Shown in pieces: positions 21,923 to 32,703 of a stretch of 64,000 nucleotides of DNA. Position numbers and translations under genes: made by a program. Origin of the DNA: Phaseolus vulgaris (lineage: Eukaryota; Streptophyta; Magnoliopsida; Fabales; Fabaceae); the NCBI RefSeq assembly GCF_000499845.2, contig NC_023749.2, forward strand, positions 39,864,368 through 39,928,367. Direction: 5' to 3'. Each line of letters starts with the position of its first letter. The first letter of the stretch is position 1. The notes under the pieces are model-generated. The model searched no databases, was not told where the DNA came from, and saw only the letters and a list, made by a program, of their open reading frames with translations.

Positions 21923-23410
21923 TTAACTGTAATATAACTTGAGGTGCGTGGCATTCCAAGTGCGAGGAATCGCCCCTCCTTCTAATGTTTCTAAGCGGTA
22001 GGCGCCGTTCCCGAGCGCCTCGGTTATTCTGAACGGTCCCGTCCACTTGGGCGACAACTTGTTCTCCATCTCGTACTGGTGGGCCTTCCTCATCACCAGG
22101 TCGCCTTCTTTAAACTGCCTTGGCATTACCTTCGAGTTATACCTTCGTTCAATCCTTCTTTTCACTGCTTCAGCCTTTACTCTCGCCTCCTCCCTGACCT
22201 CATCCAGCAAATCCAGATTCAGCCTTCTTTCCTCGTTCGAGTCTTCCGCTACAAAATTCTGGAATCTCGGCGAGCTCTCCTGGATTTCCACTGGAATCAT
22301 TGCGTCGCATCCATAGACCAGGCTGAACGGGGTCTCATGGGTTCCTGACTGCTCGGTGGTGTGGTACGCCCAAACTATACGGGGTACCTCCTCAGCCCAC
22401 GATCCCTTGGCTTTCTCCAGCCTTCTCTTCAAACCCCTCAGCAATACCCGGTTGGCTGACTCTACTTGGCCATTTGTCTGAGGGTGCTCGACGAATGCAA
22501 ATACTTGTTGAATTCCCACCCCTTCGCACAGCTTCTTCAACAGGTGACTTGCAAACTGAGTCCCGTTATCTGACACCAGGCGCTTAGGCACACCAAACCA
22601 GCACACGATATTCTTCCACACAAACCTCTCGATCTTGTGTGCGGTGATCTGAGCCACTGGTTCTACTTCAATCCACTTGGTGAAATATTCGATTGCCACC
22701 ACCAAGTACTTCATCTGCCTGATCGCCAATGGAAAAGGTCCCAGAATGTCGATCCCCCATGTATGAAACGGCCAAGGGCTGTAAATCGACTTCAACTCCT
22801 CGGGAGGCGCTTTGTGCCAATCGGCGTGCTGCTGGCATTGCTTGCAACACTGTGCGTACTTCTTGCAGTCCTCCCTCATTGTTGGCCAGTAGTAACCTGC
22901 ACGGAGGGTTCTTGCGGCCAGAGCTCGACCCCCGACGTGACTTCCGCAAATCCCTTCATGGAGCTCGGCCATGATTCTTGTACATTTCTCTCCGTGCACA
23001 CATTCCAGGAGTGGGTGTGTGAACCCAAACCTATACAACTCGCCATCAATCATCGTGAACTTGCTGCAGTTCTTCTTTATCTTTCTGGCCTCCGTCGGAT
23101 CCAGTGGGAGAAGGCCATCTGCCAGACATCGCTTGTACTGTGTTACCCAAGTGTCTGGCTCATGGGTAGCGTAGACCTGTGCCACGTTCACCTTCTCCCC
23201 CCGACATGCTCTTATTCTCGGCGATCTCAAGGTCTCCTGAGTTAAAGACTTGTGACTCCTCGCCGCTCTCTCCGTCGACTTACTTATCTGAAGAACCAGG
23301 TGATCTGCCACAAATGCTCTAGGCGTCTTCAGAGTTTCTTGGATCACCGTCCTCTGCCTACTCCCCTTGCCTGAACTGGCGAGCTTAGCTAGCAAGTCAG
23401 CTCGGGCATT
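21923..23410 (-). pseudogene. element 1 pol: integrase part
   Basis: About 490 open residues after the TAG at 23411. In order: linker, an HHCC-type zinc-binding region (H near AELHEGICGSH, C-x2-C in CCKQCQQH), the DDE catalytic core (first Asp in WGIDILGPF, second in VSDNGTQF, Glu in NGQVESANR), and a C-terminal DNA-binding region ending NATHLKLYYS. Integrase inserts the cDNA into host DNA. The core residues are present, so only the upstream stops disable it. One difference from element 2: CWFGVPKR for CRFGVPKR. Confidence 0.92.
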
Positions 23411-24850
23411 CTACTCTCTGGGCACATGGACCACTTCGAAGGAGACAAAGGAACTCTTCAACTCCCGTACATACTCCAGGTAAGCCGCCATTTGTGGATC
23501 CTTGGCCTGGAACTCGCTTGTTACTTGTCCCGTGGCCAACAGCGAGTCACTCTTGGCCATCAGCACCCTGGCCCCCATCTCCTTGGCCAGCAAGATTCCG
23601 GCGATCAGCGCCTCATACTCTGCTTGATTGTTGCTGGCTTTGAAGGCAAACCTCAGGGACTGCTCAATCAGCACGCCGTTGGGCCCTTCCAAGATGACTC
23701 CAGCACCGCTACCCTGCTGGTTCGACGATCCGTCCACCGAGAGCACCCAACGGAAATCATCCCCCTCAACTCGCGTTGCTTCTGACGAGAGCTCGACCAC
23801 GAAATCAGCGAAAATCTGCCCCTTGATCGGACCTCGGGGCTCATACTTGATATCGAACTCCGACAGCTCCACCGCCCACTTCACCATCCTCCCAGCTACG
23901 TCGGGCTTCTTCAGAACCTTCTGGATGGGCAAGTCGGTCATCATTAGTATTGTATAACTGTGGAAATAGTGGCGCAACCTTCTCGCCGAAAATACCACTG
24001 CCAGTGCAGCTTTCTCCAAGGCCTGATATCTCACTTCCGGGCCCTGCAGCACCTTGCTGATGAAATAAATAGGCTTCTGAGCCTGACCGTGGTCTTGGGC
24101 GAGCACCGCACTCACCGCCCTCTCAGTCACAGCAAAGTACAACCTGAGAGGGGTCCCCACCAACGGTTTGCACAAAACCGGCGGGCTCGCTAGGTACTCT
24201 TTAAGCTTGACGAAGGCCTCTTCACACTCCTTCGTCCAAGCAAACTTGTTGTTCCGTCTTAAACACTGGAAATACGGATGACCCTTCTCTCCGCTAGCTG
24301 ACACGAAACGAGACAGGGCGGCCATCCGACCTGTAAGTTGCTGCACTTCCTTCACGGTAGCCGGGCTCCTCATCGCCAGGATGGCAGCACACTTATCAGG
24401 ATTGGCTTCTATTCCTCTTTCAGTCAAGAGGAATCCCAAGAATTTTCCCTCCTCCACGCCAAAAATGCACTTCTCGGGGTTCAGCTTCAACCTGAACTTA
24501 GCGATTGTGGTGAACAACTCCTCCAAGTCCGCAACGTGCTTGCTCTTCTCCGGCGAGGTCACGACCATGTCATCTACATACGCTTGCACATTCCTTCCCA
24601 GCATAGGTGCAAGTACCCTATCCATCAACCTTTGGTACGTGGCCCCCGCGTTCTTCAGCCCAAAGGGCATCACCTTGTAGCAGTAGCACGATCTCTCGGT
24701 CATGAAGGCGGTCTTCTCTTCATCCATGGGATGCATCTTTATCTGGTTGTACCCCGAGAAGGCGTCCAGGAAACTCAACAACTTACACCCTACAGCACTG
24801 TCGACCAGGGCGTCTATGCTTGGCAAAGGGTACGAATCCTTTGGGCAAGC
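23411..24850 (-). pseudogene. element 1 pol: reverse transcriptase and two RNase H domains
   Basis: Open from after the TAG at 24851-24853 to the TAG at 23411-23413. The RT palm motif YVDD is at residues 83-86 counted from the Met at 24826. A Ty3-type RNase H follows (LRLYFAVTERAVSAVLAQD, ALEKAALAVVFSARRLRHY). Next comes an archaeal-type RNase H (WVLSVDGSSNQQGSGAGV, NNQAEYEAL, AKSDSLLATGQV) with its D, E and D residues visible. The extra RNase H is a hallmark of the Tat/Ogre group. Both bounding stops replace sense codons of element 2 (AAG and CAG). Confidence 0.92.
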
Positions 24851-27142
24851 CTAGTTCAGATCAGTGAAATCGACGCACTTGCGCCACTTCTCATTGCTTT
24901 TCTTCACCAGCACGACATTGGCCAGCCACTCAGGGTACTGGACTTCCCTGATATGGCCTGCAGCGAGGAGCTTCTGTGTTTCATCCCTGATCGCCTGCCT
25001 TCTCTCCTCGTTGAACTTCCTTCTTCTCTGTCGTACTGGCCTGACCTGGTTGTCCATTGCTAGATGGTGGCACAAGAAGTCGGGGTCGATTCCCGGTATG
25101 TCTGAAGCAGACCATGCGAAAGCATCCAGATGCCGCTCTATCACCTTGGCAATTTGGTCTTGGAGCTCAGCCTCCAAGGATCTTCCCAACTTGAAGACCT
25201 TTCCCCCGATCTCCCTTTCGAGCCATTCCTCGACGGGTTTGGGTTTAGCTTCCCTAGCGATCACCGCCCTGGCGATTCCCAGCTCCCTCGCTTCCTCTGG
25301 GCGGTTCCTCGCCTCTTCTTCCCGCTCGGCGTTCTCTCCCTCAGCCTCAGCATCCATCATGGCGACGTCACCCCCGACGGCCACCTCCATCGCTGCACCG
25401 ACAACTCGCCATTTTGTTGGCTTGGGCCTCACATCGGGTGGCGGCGTCGTTGTGATGTAACTTACTGACCTCTTGTTTTTCAGGCTATTCTCATAGCATT
25501 TCTTCGCTTCCTTCTGGTCAGATTTGATGGTGATCACCACCCCTTCCATCGATGGCAACTTCACCTTCATGTGCCTGGTTGAAGGCACAACTCCTATTCT
25601 GTTGAGTGTTGGTCTTCCCAACAAAATGTTATATGCTGAGGGAGCATTCATGACGAGGTACTTGATTTTCTCCGTCCTCGAGCCCGCCTCATCCGTGAAG
25701 GTAGTTCTTAACTCTATATACCCCCTGACCTCCACCTGATCGCCAGCGAAACCATACAAGCACCCTCCATAGGGCCTCAGCTGGTCAAGGGGCAACTGTA
25801 ACTGCGTGAAAGTCGGCCAGAACATCACATCTGCCGAGCTTCCTTGGTCCACCAGAACCCTGTGGACCTTCCTTCCCGCCGTAACAAGCGAGATGACTAT
25901 TGGATCGTTGTCATGAGGCACAACGTCCCTGAGATCTTCCCTTGTGAACGTGATGTCCACGTCTGGCGAGTGGTCCTCGAACATGTCCATCGTCATCACA
26001 GACCTCGCATACTTCTTCCTCTGTGACGCGGTGCATCCACCACCCGAGAAACCTCCTGCAATGGTGTGGATCTCTCCGTGAGTGGGCATTTCGTGCTGCT
26101 GAGCCTCACCACCTGCTGGCTGGGAGCTCGACGCTCCCCCTGCCCTCCTGTCCAGCAAGTAATCATTTACGAACCCGCTCTTGACCAGGTCGTCGAGCTG
26201 GTATCCTAATGCCAAACATGAGTCCACGGTGTGGCCAAAGCCCTGGTGGAATTCGCACCAGGCGTCTGGCTTTGGTCCCAACACCTTGTCGCCCACCTTC
26301 TCGGGCGCCTTGAGCCTGGCTGCTATGTTGGGGATGGCGATCAGGTCCGCCAGCCCCATGACAAACTTATGCTTCGGCGGGCGATTGTACTCCCTGGGGC
26401 GCCCTGGGCCCCTGGCCTTGTTTTTCCTTGGATCATAAGGATGGCGGGTCCTTTGATCCCTCTTGGCCGCCGCTGTCTCCAGCACCCTCTGTGGCTGGAT
26501 CCTGGTATGGGCACGTAGCCTAGCCGGGGCCACGCTCCCTCTCTTCTCGGCGACCTCACTTTCATCGGCGATGTGGGCCACCGCGAGTCGCCTAACCTCT
26601 GCAAACGTGGCGGGGTGAGCCCTGATCAACGCCTCGCAGAAAGGTCCCGGCAGCGCGCCCTTCTTGAAGGCGTAGACCAACATCTCTTCGTCCTTGGCCG
26701 GCGAGCGGACCATCTGCGCCCCAAAACGGTTCAAGTAGTCCCTGAGGGACTCTCCCTGGTATTGCCTTATGTCGAACAGATCATAAGACACCCTTGGCGG
26801 CTCCTTGTTCACTATGTACTGCTCGACGAAAAGCTTCGAAAACTGTTGGAAATTGGTTATGTGACCTGTAAGCAGGCTCACAAACCATTCCAGTGCTGTC
26901 CCCTGGAGTGTGCTCACAAACATCTTGCAATACACAGCATCCGAGCCTCCTGAGAGCATCATCTGCGTGTGGAACGTGGTGAGATGTGCTTCAGGATCCT
27001 CCACGCCGGTGAAAGTAGCCTTCACGGGTACCACGCTCGCAGGGATAGGCGTGTCCGTGATCGCCTGAGCAAATGGCATGGGGAAAACACGAGGTGGCGA
27101 CGACGGCGCGACCTCTTCAGAGACTGGGCGCCCTCTCTGCTC
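24851..27142 (-). pseudogene. element 1 gag (most), protease and RT N-terminus
   Basis: An uninterrupted frame between two TAG codons. It contains the retrotransposon gag domain (AVYCKMFVSTLQGTALEWFV, SLRDYLNRFGAQM), a C-x2-H-x4-H-x4-C zinc knuckle (CEFHQGFGHTVDSC), and a retropepsin-like aspartic protease with DQGSSADVM (about residue 410 from the Met at 27079) and ILLGRPTLNRIG. The start of RT follows (WLANVVLVKKSNEKWRKCVDF). Gag packages RNA and the protease matures the polyprotein. gag and pol share one frame with no stop between them other than mutations. Confidence 0.92.
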
Positions 27143-27361
27143 CTAAAGAGCTTGGCACAACTCCTCAGTCACTTTGCTGAGCTCTTCATTCCTGGCCTGA
27201 GAGGCGACCAGGTCCTCATGCATCCTTGCCTGCTCTATGCGCGAGGCTTCCACATTCGCCTGCAGCGCACGCATAATCTCCACCATCTGAGCCATAGTCA
27301 TGGCGCCTTCAGCAGCAACTAGCGCAACTGGACTTGAACGGTTGTTTCTCATCTTTCTCAT
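27143..27361 (-). pseudogene. element 1 gag N-terminus
   Basis: I take the start at the ATG of MRKMRNNRSSPVALVAAEG (27361), matching MRKMRSNRSS in element 2. The piece carries a short coiled coil (MVEIMRALQANVEASRIEQA, ELSKVTEELCQAL) and ends at a TAG (27143-27145) that stands where element 2 has CAG (QALQEQQG against QAL-stop-EQRG). Confidence 0.88.
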
Positions 27362-27781
27362 GAAACTTGACAGATCACAATGAGCGACGAACAAAACCTC
27401 CCTCAGCAACGATCGATCCAGCAATCAATCGGTCAGAACTTCGCAAACTCCAAAGAACTTCAAGAACACAACCTCAACAACAAAATCTTCGCAGAAACTC
27501 GCAACCTCACCATAGACCACCGCTTCTCCACCAAAACCTCTGATTTACCGGTCGAAAATCCGAACGAACGTCGAAACTTCGATTCCACCGATTAAAACTC
27601 GCGCAAACAACGAAAAACCTCTCCTGACCGAACAAGAACCTCAAACGAACGGTGGAAAGCGCGAATTTACCGAACAAAGCTTGAATGAACGGCGGAAAAT
27701 GGTTGCACCAGCACGCAACCACACAGAAATTGCAGAAACTCCAAGAACTCACGCTGTGGATGGGAACAAGTTTTACACGGC

Positions 27782-27799
27782 CCCACGGTGGGCGCCTGA
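27782..27799 (-). promoter_or_regulatory. primer-binding site of element 1
   Basis: In element sense the LTR end GGATCA is followed by TCAGGCGCCCACCGTGGGG. This occupies the primer-binding position and is identical in element 2 and in the truncated copy at 62182. It is not the common tRNA-iMet type (TGGTATCAGAGC). I do not assign a tRNA. Confidence 0.75.
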
Positions 27800-28693
27800 T
27801 GATCCTGCCTGTTGACCAGGACGCAAGAACCTTGCCTCGTCAGATCTGGATCGACTCTACGCCGTGTTAGCTTCTGTCCTTCGCTCTAATTCACCTCAAG
27901 AACCTGCAAAAAAGCAGAACGGTGCCGCTGCGGCCGATCACGCTCCGACGCCCATGTCAGCGACTGAATCACCAAATACTAAGAGAAAACTCAAGAACTC
28001 TCTGGAACCGTGCAAGATTCTCTCTCAGCGTACTCTAGTTCTCGCAAGCGTAAAAGAAGTAATCTAAAACGCGCGTACCTTAGAAGTTCGTTAGAATCTC
28101 TTATATACCTGTGCACTTTCTCTCTCCTGACAGTTACACATCTGGACACGTGGCTCGCATCCAGCTGTACACGTGTCACCATCTGGAGCATCCTTGACTT
28201 GGGCGCCACTTCTTACTCTTCAGGCTTTTGGCTAAGTTACTTATGCATGAAAAAACTCAGCGCATAGCTGCCTTGGAGCGTGATCTCTTCTGTGTGGCGA
28301 GCACGGGTGCCTTCATACACACCTACCTTGTGGTCTCGCCGGCCGCCTTCATGATCTACTTCACTTGCTTCACCGTGCATGTTCAGATAAACTGTTCCCC
28401 GACCTCAACCTCTGGCTAGCTAGGAAATGACTATCTGATGGCTTCATCCTCTGCTTCGAAAACCTGGAACAAGCTTCACTGATCCTTCGGCGATGTCCTT
28501 CTTTCGGCGATCTCTAATCACTTGGTCTCAAACCCGGTGACCGCCGGTTTGGGTTTGCTAGAGATCGGAGCACGCCAATCTTAAGGACTGGCGACTACAC
28601 GAGCCCCCCCGACTTCCCTCCCTTCTGCCAGCCATGAGCCCTGCTTAATACGCCTGCTGCCACGTCATCACTTCCGACTACCCGGGCGGTACA
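27800..28693 (-). repeat. 5' LTR of element 1 (894 bp)
   Basis: Partner of 16407-17299. It carries a TATA box at about 28101-28108 on the minus strand and paired ACGT-core motifs upstream. As the 5' LTR it would drive gag-pol leftward. Confidence 0.95.
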
Positions 28694-29376
28694 ATGCCTA
28701 TAAATAGAAGCTTGTCATGCACATGAAAACTTGACAATGAATTAATGAAAAATGATCCCACGTGTATATGCTTACATTCTTTCATTCTTTTACAACTTTT
28801 AGTATTTCAGAGATATCGTCTTCTAGACGACTTGTAACAAGAGTGCTTATATTGTATATCCTTCACATGTGTGAAGTTGTTCGATAGACAAAGAGTGTTT
28901 GTAATATCTACTTATTTGAGTGTGAAATTTTGTAAAAAACAATTTATCGTTGTATAGCTTGGAGAGACTTTGTGTACTTAGCTTGGAGGGATTTGTATGC
29001 TTGTATTTAAACTCAATGAGAGTTTAGCTAATAACTTGGAGAGACTTTATATACTCGGGTAACCCATAAGTGGAATGAAGAATACTTATAAACAATTATT
29101 TGTTTAGTGGAATTATTTGCAGGTTGTATTGGAGAACTGTAAATAGCCCAGGTTAAATGTAAATCGGTAATAAAAAAGTGTTCATTGTCTCTTTTTTACT
29201 TGTACATTGTTTCTCTTTGTTATCAATAAAACATTTTACGAAGATTTTTGTGAACTCTTTTGGAAAATAATTAGACAACCCCCTTCAAGCATCTAATAGG
29301 ACGAATTGAGAAAATCTAAAGAGACAACCTTTTAGCTTTTTTAAGCCCTACATTTCTAGAGATAACTTTTTTTTCA
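28694..29376 (+). mobile_element. copia 5' LTR, right part (resumes after element 1)
   Basis: Begins with the second ATGCC copy followed by TATAAATAGAAGC, the LTR's TATA box. It continues through a transcript-leader-like region with repeated TTGGAGAGACTTT words and ends TTTTTCA at 29376. GTTGGTATCAAATC follows directly. Confidence 0.65.
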
Positions 29377-29392
29377 GTTGGTATCAAATCTA
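29377..29392 (+). promoter_or_regulatory. copia primer-binding site
   Basis: TTGGTATCAAATC directly after the LTR end is close to the copia consensus TTGGTATCAGAGC complementary to initiator tRNA-Met. Confidence 0.65.
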
Positions 29393-29442
29393 TTCTCTTA
29401 AGATTAGTTCTTTGCAAGACAAGAGAAAACGATCCTAACAGC

Positions 29443-30020
29443 TATGGAAAATGGAGGATAATTCATAAGCAAACATCTCTTGTTCAAGGGTAAGTTTTTT
29501 AATTACTGCAAGCAATGTATGAATGCGTTCTTCAAATCATCATATAAATATGATGAATTTAGTTGAGAATTGAAATTACATGCAAGTATATGGAGATAAT
29601 GAGCCTATTCCAAAGGGGTTGTGGACAAACAACCAGAAACAAAGACATTTTCTAAACTCAAAAGCAAGACACTCTTTAATGTGTGCACTATCAGGGGATG
29701 AATACTCAAAGATACATGTTTTCAAAGGAACAAAGACGATGTGGAACACTATAACAATTATGTCATTTTTACCATTTGACATGTATCTAATTCCATGGTT
29801 GGAAGAGATCTAGATTCAAAAATTTCAAATTTAAAAGGAGGTATATTTGTGTATGGATGAAGAACACAACTTTACTATGCATAAGCACCTGGTTATTTCC
29901 AACCTTTCCGATAAGATTCATCCTTTGTTCTTGAAGATGATATGGCATGATGAAATTTGAAGCAACACCTCACATGCCTGGTGGCAAGAGATGGGGTTAG
30001 AAACCATAGTCGATTGGTGA
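29443..30020 (+). pseudogene. copia gag remnant
   Basis: It starts ATGGAAAATGGAGG and reads, with frame changes, HLLFKGKFFNYCKQCMNAFF, then GDNEPIPKGLWTNNQKQRHF, LNSKARHSLMCALSGDEYSK and TMWNTI. This is the pattern of plant copia gag (substrate-like W..M motif, K-rich N-A-KA-LxCAL, then WDxL). Frameshifts and stops are frequent, and the frame dissolves after about 30020. No pol follows, so the copia copy is truncated. Confidence 0.65.
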
Positions 30021-30099
30021 AACAAAACTAGATGTTCCTGAACCAAAATACATATGAGGATGAAATGATTCTATTGGATGATACCCATTCATTTCAACA

Positions 30100-30510
30100 A
30101 GTACAATCATATGAGAAAACTGAGCCTGAATACAATAAAAAATTTATAAAAAGTTACAACAAAATTAATACACAATTTAAAACAAGAACATGATAAATTC
30201 ACAACCCACTCTTTTTCTACACCCATCCTACAACTCTTAATACTATTATTTTAATATTTTTCACATCATTTATTTATAAATTTATCCTTTATTACATTTT
30301 TGTTATTGTTAAAACTATCACATCAGCTTTTTATACAACTTCTTTAAGTTGTTAAAGTATAATTTTTTCTTAAAACAACACACAAAATCACCAAATCACT
30401 TGTAGACTGCAACATAGAGAGACTTTTATCCAATTATCTTCCCATTCATTCATCTGTAAATAAATAGATAGAAGAAAGAGTAAACAATATATAATATTTA
30501 TTATGTCAAT
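30100..30510. other. AT-rich spacer
   Basis: No gene recognised between the copia gag remnant and the PABP exon. The expected next PABP exon was not seen here. Confidence 0.45.
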
Positions 30511-30527
30511 CTAATACAAATAAAGAC

Positions 30528-31396
30528 TTACCGCTTTACTAGCTTCTTCCAGATTAGAGAAAGCAACAAAACCACAACCCTTGCTACGTTCAAGAGCATC
30601 AACCATTACCTGCACAATATGAAATAAATACAATGATGAAGTAATTTTAGACATTCTATAAAAAAATAAACCAATATAGAATGAACCAAAGTGTACCTTA
30701 CCAGATGTTGTTCCAAACACACAAAAATTCTCTTTCAATTTTTCATCATTAAAGCTACTATCAAAGTTTTCAGATACAAGTTAGCACTTTGAAGTTGATC
30801 AAATTTACTTTTAGCTTTACTATGCCTCTCTTTCTAACTTCCTTTGAGCTCTCCCCACATATAAAACCTTGTCATTGTTGATTATTGTTCCATTTAACCT
30901 TTCAACTGCAGCTGAATCTGGTCTTTCAAATATTCACAAAACCAAAAACTTTGGACATTCCATCTGCATCTTTCATGACCACAACACTAATTATAGTATC
31001 ATAGGTATTAAAGAGTTGTTTAAGGTCTTTCTCAGTGTAAGTTTCATAAAAGTTTTTCACATACACATTAGTGAACTTCGATGATCCATTAGTTGAAGTC
31101 CTTTCCTAACTTCAAACAAAAAGCCCAACATAGACCTTCTTATGATTTATTAACATGTCATTTAATTTTTTTTTATAGCATTCTGAGCAGACTCATCTCA
31201 AACTGGACAAATCCATACCCTTTAGAAAAAGTATCAGTGCCTTGTTATCTACCGACTTCTCTAGATTCTTAATGAACACATTTGTATATCCACTTTTTCT
31301 AATACTGTGATCACGATGAGAAAACATAATGTGAATGAGTTTTCCATTCAGGAGAGTGAAGTTAAAATGTTCAATGGCCGCTGCAACATAAATTAA
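30528..31396 (-). pseudogene. poly(A)-binding protein pseudogene fragment (RRM2-RRM4 region)
   Basis: Minus-strand pieces in order: [90 protein letters not shown] and ERSKGCGFVAFSNLEEASKA. These are RRM motifs in the order of cytoplasmic PABP, which binds mRNA poly(A) tails. RRM1's first half is absent. A deletion removes part of RRM2 and several stops and frameshifts occur. Exon borders look retained: acceptor TTATGTTGCAG before CGGCC (about 31388), an internal intron (GTACAC...GTGCAG, about 30611-30698) and donor GTAAGT near 30527. It therefore derives from genomic DNA, not a processed transcript. Confidence 0.8.
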
Positions 31397-31418
31397 ATTA
31401 TTTTTTTTGTAAGTATTG

Positions 31419-31422
<4 letters not shown>

Positions 31423-31479
<57 letters not shown>
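31423..31479. repeat. (AT)n microsatellite, left flank of element 2
   Basis: About 28 AT repeats running directly into the LTR start TGTACC. A second tract starts right after the other LTR (43561). Confidence 0.95.
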
Positions 31480-31484
<5 letters not shown>

Positions 31485-32292
31485 CGCCCTGGTAGTCGGA
31501 AGTGATGACGTGGCACCAAGCCACAGAGTAGGCGTGTTGACAAGGCGCCAGAGTTGCAGAAGGGAAGGAAATCGGGAGATTCGTGTAATCGTCAGTTATT
31601 AAGTTGGCGTGCTCCGATCTCCAGCATACCAGGCGATCGTCCAGTTGAAGATGAAGTCGCCAGATGTAAACTCAGGCGACCAAGTGATTGGAGATCGCCA
31701 TAGCAAGCACATCGCCGAAGATGAAGGTGGTGCAGATTATGAAGGCGGCCGGCGAGACCACAGGGAAGGTGTACGAGAGCACCCTAACTCGCCAATTCTA
31801 GTAGAGATCGCGCTCCCAAGTTAGCTATGCACTGGGTAGTACCATGCATAAGTAACTTAGCCAAAAAGAGAGTCAGAAGCAGCGCCCAAGTCAAGGAGGC
31901 TCCAGATGATGGCACGTGTACGACTGGATGCAAGCCACGTGTCCAGGTCTGTAACTGCCAGGAGAGAGAAAGTGACCAGGTATATAAGAGTTCTCAACGA
32001 ACTTTCTGAGGTACGCACGTTCAGATTACACTCTTTACGCTTGCGAGTTATAGAGTTTACTGTGAGAGAGAATTGGCACGGTTCTTTGAGATTTCTTGAG
32101 CGTTCTCGCTCTTAGTATTTGGTGGTTCGGTCACTGACTTGGGCGTTGGAGCGCGATCGGCCGCAGCGGCGCCGCTCTGTTCTTTTGCAGGTTCTTGAGG
32201 TGGATCTCGAAGAGGGACGGAGGTTTGAAGCGGTGCACACGTCGATCCTTTGACGAGGCAGTTTCCAGCGTTCTGGTCAACAGGCAGGATCA
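31480..32292 (+). repeat. 5' LTR of element 2 (813 bp)
   Basis: Starts TGTACCGCCCTGGTAGTCGG, ends GGTCAACAGGCAGGATCA. TATA box GTATATAAGAG at about 31979. GCACGTGTAC (about 31912) and CCACGTGTCC (about 31935) lie just upstream. Confidence 0.95.
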
Positions 32293-32311
32293 TCAGGCGC
32301 CCACCGTGGGG
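32293..32311 (+). promoter_or_regulatory. primer-binding site of element 2
   Basis: TCAGGCGCCCACCGTGGGG immediately follows the LTR end, identical to element 1. tRNA partner not assigned. Confidence 0.75.
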
Positions 32312-32703
32312 CCGTGTAAAACTTGCTCCCATCCACAGCGTGAGTTCTTGGAGGTTTTCGTAGTTTTCTGCATGGTTGTGTGCTGGTGCAACCATCGTTC
32401 GCTGTTCGCTTGAGATTTGTTCGGTGATTCACTTTTTATACCGTTCGTTTGGATTTTTGATCGGTGAAGTGAGGTTTTCTGCTGTTTACGCGTGATTTGT
32501 TCGGTGGAGTTTGAGTTCTTTCGCTCGTTTGGTTATCCGTGGGGAAAGCGGTGGTTTCTGGTGGAGTTGCAGGTTTGTTTGAAGGTTTGCGGTGTTCTTG
32601 AGTTTTCTTGCGGAGTTTCGCACAGTTTTTTTTCGATTGATCGCTGAATCGATCGTAGCTGAAGTAAGTGTTGTTCGCTGCATTCTGTGATTTGCTAAGT
32701 TTC

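Larger units (their letters stand above)
16407..28693 (-). mobile_element. Tat element 1, full-length Ty3/gypsy LTR retrotransposon
   Basis: A 12.3-kb element on the minus strand, bounded by LTRs 27800-28693 (5') and 16407-17299 (3') and by a perfect ATGCC duplication. Order in element sense: LTR, primer-binding site, gag, protease, RT, RNase H, archaeal-type RNase H, integrase, tandem-repeat 3' UTR, an oppositely oriented spliced gene, polypurine tract, LTR. Integrase after RT makes it Ty3/gypsy. The dual RNase H and antisense extra ORF point to the Tat lineage. About 15 substitutions and one indel separate the LTRs (counted by eye, about 98.3% identity), so insertion was recent. Three in-frame TAG codons block gag-pol. 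It lies in a copia LTR. Confidence 0.95.

Noticed and set aside
22637..25063. Several long plus-strand frames (for example 22637-23245 and 24338-25063) opposite pol
   Set aside because: They run antisense to well-conserved RT and integrase domains and match no family I know. They are mirror frames of GC-rich pol.
31193..31543. 116-residue minus-strand frame with a long Tyr-Ile run
   Set aside because: The YI run is translation of the (AT)n tract joined to LTR sequence. Only the PABP part downstream is meaningful.
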